Origin: Gorsachius magnificus
Lineage: Eukaryota; Chordata; Aves; Pelecaniformes; Ardeidae
DNA length: 64,000 nt
Direction of reading: 5' to 3'
Assembly: GCA_034008185.1 (NCBI GenBank)
Contig: CM067081.1
Location: 28,580,806 to 28,644,805, forward strand
In this document: positions 14,418 through 25,575 of the stretch, one piece after another
Numbering within the stretch: the stretch's first letter is position 1
How the letters are laid out: each line of letters opens with the position of its first letter
Program-made: the position numbers and the translations under genes
The notes under the pieces: generated by a model
The model's input: the letters and a program-made list of their open reading frames with translations, nothing else
Told to the model about the DNA's origin: nothing
The model's database searches: none

Positions 14418-17400
14418 AGCTTTTGTGCCTTATTTTTCCCCTGCAGTTTTCTTTTGGTTCCTTGTTTTTAACTTTTTGGTCTGAATATCTTCTATTTTTT
14501 CTTTTTTTTTTTTTTTTCTTTTTTCCCCTGGAATAGTTTATACTTTAATCCCATTATCCTACAAATCCACCATACACCGTTACTTCCTTGCTAACTATAT
14601 CAGCTGTTGGGCCAGCTCTCATGCAGAGTGATGAAAACACAATAAATGGAGGATGAGAAAATGTTTCAGGCATTTTAAAAGAAGCCTAACTGCAGTAAGA
14701 GAATATGAAAATTATGTTGGTTGGAGGATTAGTGCAAGTGAAAATAAAAGTCTTTACTCAGTTAAGTAACATAGGATTTTTTGTTAATGGAGGCTATAAA
14801 AAAAGCTCTTTCTCAGTTGTTGAGGTGCTTCTCCTGGGAGATGCACAGAACTGCCCTCTTCCAAGGACAGGGAGAGGTTCATACGGATGGTTTTGAGTGA
14901 TTGAAAATGGGACATGGGCTGGGTAAAAGGACCTGATCTAGGAAAAAAGCGGAGGTGAAAATGCAAGGGGGCTCATCTTCCAGTTGTCTGCATGTCTTGA
15001 AATAGGATACTGATATCTCGGAACACGTGTGCATGAACGCTGGACATTCTTGCTTCGCGCCACCCTCATATACTGCCTTTCCTCCTGCTAATTAGCATCT
15101 CCATCAACTAGTTGCTGAGAAAAGTCCCACTGATCTTGAATAAGAAGAGCAGAATCTAGCAGATTGGCACCATCCCACCTCAAATACAGTGCAAATCTGC
15201 CTTCCCTTCAAAACCGTGGAAGCTAATACAGGGTTTGTATTGTTGGAGGGTACAGCCCATTCGTTTAATCCTGTGTGCACTTTGCAGGGGTGTACAAATT
15301 GCTGGATTCTTACTGTGTTGGATCTTGCCACTTTGCAGCACGCTCACGTTATTGTTAAACAAAACACTTTGCAAAGCTGTGTAGTTTGTTAAATAGCAGC
15401 ATTCCTGTTATTAGTTGATTGTGGAAAGCAACCTGTGAGAGTATTAACTTTCAGCTTTGTGGCTGACCGGCTCAAACTGAGAGCGACTGATTTGTTGCAG
15501 GAAACTCCTTAGCAATTAAACTGTCCGCCACGAAGAAATGCTAACTTAACATTTTGATGCAGCTTACAGGAAAGTGTATTAATACACAGGTCCTCTTTTT
15601 AGTTATGGTTGCTTTCCATCTGCCATGCTCAGAGTACCCGCCTTGCCGCATGCATAAGCCAACATGCATAAGGTGAGATAAGGAAAGAGAGAAAAGGAGG
15701 CGTTAGAGCTGGTTCTTTTCCAACTGTGTTCCTTTCATCTCTGGTATTCCCAATGCAGTCCCTTCTGCACATCACGGAGGAAGGGTTGTAAACTGTAAAA
15801 CTTTCCCCCAGCCCCAAAAGAATATGTGCTTCCCCAGAAAATGGGGTAAATGTGATATAAGGACTCTCTGATGCCAAAGATGTGATAACACTAGAAGATT
15901 TCCTCTCTTCGTTCTTGGCATGTTTCCCTTCAAGGACTCAACTGAGCAACACACAGATGTTTTTGTAACAGAAATGAGACCTAGGTTATTTTGGCAAAAT
16001 GTCTATTGCCAGTAGTGGAAGTCCTAGGGACTTAATATATCGGGACATATAATTGTAGGAAGTAGGTAATAATATCAAGTGCAAGCCTGCAATAATGGAA
16101 GCATAGTTGTAATTTATATATAGATGAGAAACCAAACAGAATGGTATATGTATGAAGCCGATATAAATTGCCTTTCTAGTGCAACGTGTACATCACTCAA
16201 CAAGGCTACAGTAATATTCAGTTTCTAATTCCTCAGCGAGCACTTCCTGTCGGCCCATACATTTATAAGGTAAGATTTGGGAGCAGTCTTTGTTTTCTTT
16301 TTTTTTTTTTTTTTTCAATAGGAAAAGTACATCGTTGATGAAATGGAAAGACCTTTTTCTTAAAATCTCATTATAAGGGGAAAAAAATTATCATTCCACA
16401 GAACAAAAATGTTTCAAATGATGAAAACTGGTGTCTCTGCACTCATGTATGGAAAGTATGGCAAGTTATTGTAAGAATGAAGGTAGTTGAGGAAGAACTT
16501 ATTTTATTCCTCTGGAAACATTAGGATTTATTTATACAGATCTTTGACTCCAGAAGGTGATAAAAGTGCGTTCACTACGTTCCTAAGAAAAAACAAGACA
16601 GAAGAATTTAATTAATCAAAATTTATTGATTTATTAAGCCTGCTTTCTGAGTACAGTTCTTCATGTAGCAAAGGGCAGGTGAGAGTTTAAATGAATGCTT
16701 CATGCTGTAGCTTTCTGAAAAGGAAAATGCCTTAAATGGCTACAAACTCAGTATACCTCTGCTGCTTCATTTGTCTCCTAAAAACATAAATTTTACATTT
16801 TGGCACTATGTAAAATAACATAAGCAAGACAGACATAGCAAGAATTACAAAATGTGTGTATGTAAGGACTAGGCAAAACTTTCTGATACAGTATGTTATT
16901 ATTAGTTATAGCTGCCTGGGAAATTTGATTTCTAGCTAGAAATCCAGAATAAATTTCTGTTTACAGAAATTAATTGCTGAAGTTGTTAAAAGGACAGGGC
17001 TTGCTACAGACTCATGCTGGCAGAAGTATTAAACATGGAAAAGTGTTTTCTTAAAACTGTGGAAGGGGCTCTCTGCCAGCATCTGTGGGCAACAGGGTGG
17101 CACCGTGGTTTGACCAAGGCCTCATCTTGTATGTCTGCTATGTGATAGTCCATGAGGCAAGCGATGGCAAACTTCTTCTGTCATATTTGTTACATTATAT
17201 GATGCATTCATGCACGCCATGACACTTCCCTGCTATATCTTTCCCTTCTGAGGAACTGCCCTAAACAGGGCTGTCTGTCCCGGCTGTATAGTGGAATCCA
17301 GAAAAAAATACAGAAAACAAGGAAAAAGCAAGTCCTCTGTTTGTGATGGGATATCATCCAGGATGGCAGAGGATGAGGAAAATGAGTGAAGAATAGGAAT

Positions 17401-19844
17401 GATTCTTCTCCACTGTCAGCAGAGTGGGCTTGAATCACTAGTTCGGGTGCAAGTATCTCCACTCTGGGAAATGTGGATCCCGCTCTTTTTGACTAAATTA
17501 TATATATATATATTTTTTTTTTCCCACTACACCCATTTCTTTTGAACAAAAATGTGTTTACAAATTCATCATGCATTCAACAAACTGTAAAGGTTAAACA
17601 AATTAGCATATTACTTGTTAAAATGCCTGCATTTGGGTGTGAAAACTGAATTTAAGGAACTTACTGAGTCACGTAGGGCTGATGAAAAGCGTATCCTCAG
17701 GACTCAGTCTGATAGAAGACTGGGGCGTCACCACACTAGTTTGGGCATCTGACCCCAGGGCAGATTACAGACTCCTTTTTCCTGTACAGGGCATGCATTG
17801 TAGAAAAGGTGAAATACTACAGAGAAAGGCATTAATTCAGCAGTCGATCACAAAACATCTGGATTGTGGACCATCATAGGAGAAAACAAATGTCATCTAG
17901 CATGTAGCATCTGTTAGTCTAGAATTCATTCAGGGCACTGCTGAGACCTTTCCTGAGAACATTCCCTACAATCGCAGAATTTGGCAGTTGTAGAAGATGA
18001 ATCTTAATGGGAAGAATGTAAAGACAACTGTTAAAATGATAAGGGAAATGGCTAGCTTGTTTTATGAACGGAAGTGTTAAAAGGTGGTCTTGTTCATTCT
18101 TGCAAAATGAAGGCTAAGAGTGGTTATAATTTCTTTTTATAAATATATGAAAGCAACAATCACTAAGGAGGAAATTACCTATATAAGCTAAAAGTCAGTA
18201 TTGGTACAAGAACAAATGGATACAAAATTGCCATGAATAAATGTAGAACTTAAAAGGCTGCTTCTAATCTGTAGAGGAATGAGAAGGTCTGGGACAACCA
18301 TGTGTGACAGGAACAAGAGTAGTTCGAGCTCTCTGATAGATTTGCCTAGACCTTGTACAGGGAGCTTCCCAAGTAAAACTGAAAAGCTTTTAAACTCTAA
18401 AAGACTAGAATAAGTTATTTTTATAAACTGGAATAGTTTATTTTTGAAATATTGAAAACACAAAGACACTAAGTAAACTAATGAAAAATAAAAAAGGCTT
18501 TGTACCTAATTGACTTGCATGTCTGCTGTATCCTAGTGGGGCAGGTCCTTGTTTCCAGCCAGCTCAATGATATTCTGAGTTGCAGAAATCTCTTCCACTT
18601 CTCCCTCTGGTCTCAGGGAGGCTCTTTACTCTCTTCTGAGGCTGGCCTGGCATCTTCCTCACTGCAGTCTGCCAGCTCTTGCCTTTCCCACCCCAAACCA
18701 TCTCCCTTCACCCAAGCAGTATGTCTCCTGGGAAGGTGCAAGCTTCCCTTCCTTCCAGATTACAGTTTCCCAGGTGGTGTTTAAAGGAACATAATATTCA
18801 GCTGGAAAGACATAACAGCAATGGATACCCGCCACTACACCTCTGAAAGAAGTGACAACAAAGTACCTCTGTAATTTAGAGTCAGATCATTTATGAAGTG
18901 GAAAATTAAATATGGCTGGCTGTAAAAACAAAGCAGGCATGCTGATGCTGGAGATCTCTGTCCACCGCAGTTGGGAATGTGGTTCTTGCATGCAAGCTGA
19001 TGCTTTCCCATGTTTCTAAATAAATGCTCAAACCAACATAATTGCTGAAGATTCAGAAGGAACCTATTGACATCTGTACTTAGTCTTGCCCGTTATCTGC
19101 ATCTGCTGTAAGTGTCTGGCTTGTTAATTAAATGCTTTCCTGTAGCTGGGACAGAGTTAGTGTGTTTCTGTCTGAATTCCCATCCCAATTTGAAGATGAC
19201 TTTCAGTAATCTGGATCCCTCACCCATGCAGTAAATGAAACAGGCGTATGTGAGGGAAATGGTTTCCCTTCCTGTGAAGGCTATCTCATAACACATGTGT
19301 GAGTGGAAACAGAGGTGGCATAAGCAGCAGTCTTACTTCTGGCTTTCTCGACTTTGACTTTACTATATTCATCTCTAACATTGTGTTTTGACTAACTTAA
19401 TGCAGATGAAATGTCCTGTGTGTATGGAGTGGAGATGATAGGATGCTTCAAGCTTCCAGACAAAAAAAATATTTTTTGAAAATAAACCTCTTTGGGATGA
19501 AACCTTAAAACATTCTTCTGGTCCTTAACGTTTCATAAAAGTTTGCTTGAGGCTCAGTTTTTGCCGGTATAGCTTTTTCCATCCCAAGTTACTGTGCAGT
19601 ATGCCGCACTTCCATCAAAGAAGGGGTTGTCCTGTTGCTGTGGCATGTGTGTATGTCCCTGTGGAAGAATGTACCTTGCTTGTTAAAGATTAGGGAATCT
19701 TTGGGGAGCTAATATTTTGGGACTGATGCTTTTAAAGTCCAGTTCCTGTCCTCATAAACTTTTATGCCTTACTTCCATGAGCAATCCCTTCACAAAATGA
19801 AATTTCATTTGTGATTTAGGGTTGCATGCATCACAAAATCTGTC
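14418..19844. other. Unique DNA with simple repeats, no gene recognised
   Basis: No coding region or recognised transposon. It contains a T-rich run near 14500-14520, 18 T at 16298-16315, and a TA run at 17499-17512 continuing into T. A pyrimidine-rich, somewhat GC-richer patch lies at about 18590-18780. Open frames reach about 94 codons and show no domain. Confidence 0.5.
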
Positions 19845-20125
19845 AGGGCCCTGAGGCACTGCCAGCCCTGCCTGTCCCTGCCCGGTGCTCCTGGGGCTCC
19901 TTCTTCCCTGCGCATGGTCCAGGACCCCATGTCAGCCCCCTCGGGGCCACCAGTCCCTGCCCTCGCAGGGGCCCAGTGGGCCCGCCCGGCCGGCCTTGGC
20001 CCACCCCGGGGAGGTGCCTGGTGCTCAGGGCTGGGCCCTGGCTTCCAAGCCTTGCCCTGCCGCCCCGGGGGAGCCCCCCCTGGCTCCTGGCTCCCCATCC
20101 CTTAGGGAGCCGCTGGCCCTCACTA
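19845..20125 (+). repeat. GC-rich dispersed repeat, copy 1
   Basis: An island of very high GC inside AT-rich DNA. It is homologous to the reverse complement of 61380-61656. Shared blocks in order include CCAGCCCTGCCTG near 19861, CATGTCAGCCCCCT at 19928-19941 (inverted at 61562-61575), GGGGCCACCAG at 19944-19954 (inverted at 61551-61561), GGGGAGGTGC near 20008, and CTCCTGGCT near 20082. Overlapping frames of up to 128 codons on both strands are low-complexity Pro/Gly/Ala sequence and look like a by-product of GC content. I cannot name the family. A 5' piece of an avian retroelement or an LTR is possible. Confidence 0.75.
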
Positions 20126-20659
20126 CTCCTTGATAAAATCTGCACAGGATTGAGTCTACTCCACAGGCTGACACTTCTGTCGAGTATTACGGGGTTTCTT
20201 TTCAGCTATTGAACAAACTTTCATACTTAAATTAGTTTATACTGCTGTAGAATCCTATTGACTTAACATAATTCTCAGGCAGGCTGCAGATTTGTAATTG
20301 AAGTAAGGGATTTAAATCAATACACCTTTACTATTTCTCATATAGCACTACGGTAATTCCAACTGTTACACGGTGTATTGTTTCATTGTAAATATTAGTT
20401 CAATTAATTTCCTGGTGGATACCTAGTCAGTGCAGAAAGTACCATAATTAATTATGAATCCACATCCAACTAGATTTTTTATGCTGGTCATATTTTTTAA
20501 TTAGTGTTTAAAATATTTACAAATCTTTTTTTCAAAATTATCCAGCATTTGATTTGTGTTCTTTTTAGTTATTTTTAGTTTTTCAGTGGCTCTAATGCTT
20601 TTGAAACGTGCCAAAACAGTAATGGTGGGCAAAGAAAACTTCCATTTAATTTTAGGGTC
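20126..20659. other. AT-rich unique spacer with homeodomain-like sites
   Basis: No gene. It contains a perfect 14-bp palindrome, CATAATTAATTATG, at 20443-20456, and other AATTAAT motifs at 20401-20409. It lies between the GC-rich repeat and a CR1 fragment. Confidence 0.5.
20443..20456. promoter_or_regulatory. Perfect AT-rich palindrome (paired homeodomain-type site)
   Basis: CATAATTAATTATG is identical to its reverse complement over 14 bases and contains overlapping TAATTA cores. Such cores are known binding sites for paired or dimeric homeodomain factors. In AT-rich DNA a chance origin is quite possible. Confidence 0.35.
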
Positions 20660-21135
20660 TGTGAAGTCCTGATAACCTTCCACAATGAAGTGACTGGCTT
20701 GGTGGATGGGGAAAGAGGTGTTCATATTGTCTACCCTGATTTCAGCAAGTTTTTCTACATTGTCTCCTGTAAGATCCTAATAGAGAAGCTGATGAAGTAT
20801 GGGCTTGATGAGCAGACAGTGAGGTGGATTAAAAACTGGCTGAATGGCCATGCCCAGAGGGTGATGATGGGTGGCATGAAGTCTAGTTGGAGGCCAGTGA
20901 CTAGCGCTGTACCCTACGGTCAGTACTGGTTCCAGTCCTGTTTAACATCTTCATTAATGATACGGATGATGGGACTGAGCGTACGCTCGGCAAGGTTGCA
21001 GACAACACCAAACTGGGAGGAGTGGCTGATACACCAGAGAGTCGAGCTGCCATCCAGAGAGTCCTCGACAGGCTGGAGAAATGGGCCAGCCTCATGAAGT
21101 TCAACAACAAGAAGTACAAATTTTTTGGGGAAGAA
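20660..21135 (+). mobile_element. CR1 LINE reverse-transcriptase fragment (broken)
   Basis: This is an internal piece of CR1 ORF2, not a 3' end. The first frame (from about 20661) encodes a reverse-transcriptase stretch with VTGLVDGERGVHIVYPDFSK, KLMKYGLDEQTVRWIKNWLN and [13 protein letters not shown] one-base deletion near 20920 then shifts the frame. The second frame (from 20932) continues with [26 protein letters not shown] and [15 protein letters not shown]. The catalytic F/Y-A-D-D box of reverse transcriptases reads VADN here (20995-21006), so one catalytic Asp is lost as well. Endonuclease domain and 3' tail are both absent. Truncation at both ends suggests a fragment left by deletion or rearrangement. 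Homology fades near 21130. Confidence 0.95.
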
Positions 21136-22429
21136 AGAGTACGGGCAGTCTCACATACTGATATTTTGATCCAGAACACCAGCAGACCAGTCCTAAACCA
21201 CCTACTCTACACTCATACATACCCAGTATGAGGGCTGTAATTTCTAGAACATAGAGCTGATCATGCACAACACTACGTATTTCCTGTCATGACGTAATTG
21301 TATGACTAGAAGGAAAATCAAGAATAATTCTTGTGCTTCGGTTTTGGTGTTCTTCGTGTTATGGTCTGGAGCTAGGAAATCTTTATAAGTTAGAGCTTGC
21401 ATAATAGTCACACAAGGAGTAGAGCCTTCTGCTTTCTGCAGTCTGTTTTGATGCACTGCTTCTAAGATGGAGGATGTTTCTTGATCGTTGTAATTAAATA
21501 TCATTCCTCACACAACTGGGTTTTATACTGTACACAGAGTGCTTGGAAATAAACTAGAGAAATAACATCAGACTTCTAATATCCTGCTTCAATTTTCTTT
21601 GGAAAGAAAGTGTACTTAATCACAAAACTAAATTCAGCCACATACCTATGTTTCTTTCTGTACTGTGAAATTTGTAGGAGCAGCACTATGACCACACGAT
21701 GTATTTCTACAATCAGGAAAGAAAAAGGAATGCAAATCTGGTTAGAAGGAAATGCAGGTTAGAAGTCTGAGAAGATTCAGAGAAATTATCTTTTCTCTCT
21801 CTCAGCAGCTCTAAAGCTTCAAAGCAACAACCGCAATTCCCAACCATATGCTCCCCAAACAATTTCTTGCTCTCTGCAACAGTCTGAGGTCTTCAGAAAT
21901 GTCTACGTATGTGTCTCCACAGACTGTATTCATTGCTATGCCTGAACCGGACAATCCTTAATGTAACATCCAAGACATGTATTATGTTGACGCATTTACC
22001 TAAAATTTTAATAACTTAATTGGTTTTAGCCCCCCAAATGACTCATGTCAGTGGCGCCCATTTTCTTTTCTCTTCTTGTTTATTATGACACTTGTTCCTA
22101 GAATTAATAAAGTATTTGGGAATAGGAATGTCATCACATCTTCCCATCCATGTTTACTGTTTCTTCCCTCCATGCAAGTGATCTCAAAAGGGAGAGATCA
22201 AATTTATGGTTTTGTTCTATCCAATACACCAAATACCCCTGCTGATACTATGATGCTATAGTATCTAGTATTATATGTTTGGAGTTTATCTATCTGCATA
22301 GGGACATACATGGAAACTGATATGATGTTCAGGTAAGAACTCATTTATGAGTTCTTATGAGTCAAAACTTCAGTCCTTTCTAGTCCTTGCTGCTATTTGG
22401 ACAGCACCACTCTGTTGCCTCAGAAAAGA
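21136..22429. other. Unique DNA, no feature recognised
   Basis: AT-rich with no supported gene or repeat. An 86-codon minus-strand frame near 21.24-21.50 kb shows no domain. Confidence 0.5.
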
Positions 22430-23225
22430 AAGAAGAAACAGGGGGTTTCGACAGATCAAGAGTTTAATGCAACTGTTCTGTGATACCTTTTTTTTTTTCC
22501 TGCTTCCTTCACATTCTTTACTCTCCTTACTTGTTCTCCTCTTGTTGCTGGCAAGAATTGCTGGCAAGTTTTTCTCCCTCCTCTTTCTAGTCTCAGCTGC
22601 CTCTATTTTTGGTGTAGGTTTCACCCAGACCCTCTCAATCCCTTATGAGGTGACAGGTAGCACAGGAGGTTGGGAACATGTGCGTAACAGTATCCTATTG
22701 CCATTCCTTGCTTCTTATTTGTTTTCCTCTGCTCTGGCATGGGTTCCTCCATATGCTGCAGTCTCTTTGGGGATTTTCCCACCTTTGCATGGGTTGCCCA
22801 AGGGCTGCAGCCCCTCAGGGTTGTGCCTGGCCTGGCATCTGTTGCCACAACCACCATCCCCTCAGAGCAGGTAGACTGGCATACCTCTTCTGGCATGGAG
22901 CGTCTGCTCCCATGAGCATGCCTTTCAGCCATGTTCCCAACAACATCTCTGTCTTCATCTCCTCTGTGCTCCTTATGTGTCCCCTCCATTTCTTCTCCTC
23001 CCAGCAGCTGATGCCCTTTCTTTAACGTTTTTTCACAGAAGAACCCTGTGCTCCTGCAACAGCTGCAGTTTTGGGGTGTGACAGGTTGCTTACAACAGTT
23101 TTGGAACTGGTGAGAAGTGGCTGTGACTGGCCCAAGGCTGTTCATGGCCATCTCCTACAAAGGGCTCCCTGCAGCCTCCTGCTGCCAAAACCTTCCCAGC
23201 TATGCCCATGCACCACTCTTCAAGA
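22430..23225 (-). mobile_element. Diverged LTR-like element (avian ERV)
   Basis: On the minus strand the right part reads GGGAAGGTTTTGGCAGCAGG, then ACAGCCACTTCTCACCAG, a GTTAAAGAAAGGG block near 23015, and later ATTAAA at 22463-22468, followed by a T/C-rich end. Order and wording resemble avian ERV LTRs that I remember, similar to the copy at 4.8-5.4 kb but of another family. Neither terminus is clear, and I see no TG...CA pair or target-site duplication. Two opposed frames of 175 and 176 codons lie mainly here; they are the longest in the window but show no protein domain and are best read as chance frames in LTR sequence. Confidence 0.5.
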
Positions 23226-25299
23226 CGTCAATAATTTTAACCAAAAAATCTACACTACTTCAGCTGTTAGCAAAGAAGGAACCCCCATGGTCTTCAGTGC
23301 CGTAGACAATGTTTCATGTTTTAAATGGCACCACAGCAAAGGAAGATGGGGAGAGCAGAAACTGCGGAGTAAACAGGTGCTGGTCTCCACCGCAAAGGTA
23401 CGTGTTTTCCTCTCCATGGTCTGAGGGCCTGGAACAGAAAAGTTATTTTTGATCCAAAGTCCTGTGTTAGGTTTTATAGGTACTTATAAATGTTGGCTTT
23501 TATGTCCATGTGTTTCTGCTAAGTGTTCTCTGTGCTTGTGCCTTGGCTCAACATGTCTTGTCAAGATGTTTCAGGATACTCTACAGATAACATTAAGCAC
23601 TGCAAGTTGCTACAACATCTTCTCTCTTACCAGCTTGCATTTTTAGTAAACACTTGGAAAGTGCAAGGCAGCTATTTGAAGGCACTTTTGAGAAGTGCTG
23701 GCTTAGAAGCTTTAAAAGCTATCCAAAATATTACATTTTTCTTGGATTCTGCTTTGTGGAGGAGAGGTTCTATTTATATTTTGGCGGTGATTTATTTATT
23801 TATGTACATTGAGAGGGAGGTGAGCGATGGGAGAATGAAAGAGAACCAGTTTTCACTATTATTGAAATAATATGATAAAAAGAAGAGAAATCCTGTGTTA
23901 TTGAAAAAGAGCTGTAGGGAGAATTGACAACTAGGCAGTTTATATTCACATATAATATTAGTACAGCACTAAAATGTCAGTGCTAGGCTTTACTACAGAA
24001 ATTAAAAACAAGATAGATCAGTTGAATCTCCCAGAAGGGGGACAAAAGTATAAGAAAAAAAATCCTTGAAGAGAACAATTCATATTGCAATTACTGAAGA
24101 ACAAATGAAGAGGGGAGTTAGTTACCTGCTTAGCTAGTCCTGTGAAATCATTCACAGCTGTTCATAGTTCCTCTGTCACTATCTCCTCTTCCTCCTCCTT
24201 TCTCTACAGGTCCTGCTGCAGCTCCTACCCTTTTCCATCTTGCATCCCATGGTCCTCCCTAGCCCACACTGGCCATCCTGCCCTCCTTGCTCTGCCTTCT
24301 CTCTTCTCCATCATCTCTTTTGCTTTCCTTCACTCAGGTACCAGGAAGAGGGACGGAGCAACTGAGAGCACTATAGGTTTTCCAGGGGGTTGCATGTGCT
24401 GTTGGAGGAGCCTAAGGTTTTCCTGTGTCTTCAGGGGATGCAAAGTAGCTCTGGATCAAATCTTAGGAATTGAACTATAAAGGAAAACCTGTAAGGTGTT
24501 GCAAACTGAGTAGGTTCTGCAATGTAAGTGTGCTGAGGATGGGGAAAGCAATATTCTAGGGACAGCTGCATCCTGTGCAATGATCTCCTCGGAGCAGTTT
24601 TGCAATGATGTATGTTAATATGAGTCTTTCCAAAAATATCTGGGAGGCCAAACATATCTGCGCCCTCAGAAAAGAAAATGATCCTTATCTGTGAATCAGA
24701 GGAGATCTGGAGGTCAGAACTGGAAAAACATTTGCTTAAAGAAGCAAAAATGTTTTAGAAGCAAGAGAAAAAAATAAGTGGGTATTTTAAAACATAGTAT
24801 GGAAATAATGATTTCTTTGTAAAGTGCTTTGAGATCAGTAGGTAAGAATTGTGCACATAGCCACTGTTTTATATCCAACTATAAAGCACACCTTTTGGAA
24901 CAAGCTGTCAGAGTTGCTTTCATGTTACCAATATTTATTCTTGCATTATTTGCTCCTGAGAGGAAAAAATAGGGACAGTCAGGTTCCCCTTAAAGTTAAT
25001 TATCATAATCCTTAAAATGAAAAATCTGATTATGAAATTACTTACTGTTCAGAATGAAGACTGAAGTTCAAGCAGTTACGAATGGGGACTGCAGAAGGCT
25101 TTCAATACTGGAGGAAAAGAGTGAATTATGATCAACACAGACTGCTTTAAAAAATCAGGATACATCTAGCCATAAGTAAAACAAAAGCGATATATAAGCG
25201 AACAGAGTAAAATCCAAGTAATAAAAGAAGCAGTCAACATTGAAGGGGCAGACATAGGATCAGTGTTTACTTGTATAGAGGAGGAGTCTTGTATAGATT
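23226..25299. other. Unique DNA, no gene recognised
   Basis: Mostly AT-rich. A C/T-rich patch at 24170-24340 gives a 112-codon Ser-rich frame without a recognisable domain. No repeat identified. Confidence 0.5.
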
Positions 25300-25575
25300 T
25301 GCCGAATTACCAGTTTCATTCTTCTGCAAATATTGGATTGGTTTTACAGGATTTTGAGGTTTCACCTAACCTGCTATTAAATATCCCAAGGAGGGAGACT
25401 TTAATAATTTATTTTGGGAGATTGTTCCAAAGACTGTTAGACTTAATTTCAAGGAAATGTTGTTTAGACTTTCTTCTGCAGTCACTTCTAGCGATTCAGA
25501 ATTACTTGTTTTCTGCTTTAGTTTATATCACTTGAGGCTCCTTATTTTATACCTTGGGTTCAATAGAAGGTGAAT
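25300..25575 (-). mobile_element. Possible ancient CR1/L3-like LINE fragment
   Basis: The plus strand shows the order expected for the reverse complement of an old CR1 3' region: TCCCAAGGAGGGAGACTTTA near 25384, ATTGTTCCAAAGACTGTTAG near 25421, TTTCAAGGAAATGTTG near 25447, and a stretch near 25470-25500 where CR1 would encode ORF2 C-terminal residues. Divergence is high and there is no tail. If correct it is a relic far older than the other CR1 copies. Confidence 0.45.

Noticed and set aside
19826..20212. Overlapping Pro/Gly/Ala-rich frames of up to 128 codons on both strands
   Set aside because: They sit in a GC-rich dispersed repeat with a second copy at 61.4 kb. High GC removes stop codons, and no domain is visible.
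22347..23151. Opposed frames of 175 and 176 codons as a possible gene
   Set aside because: The sequence resembles a diverged avian LTR, the frames overlap on opposite strands and neither translation shows a known domain.
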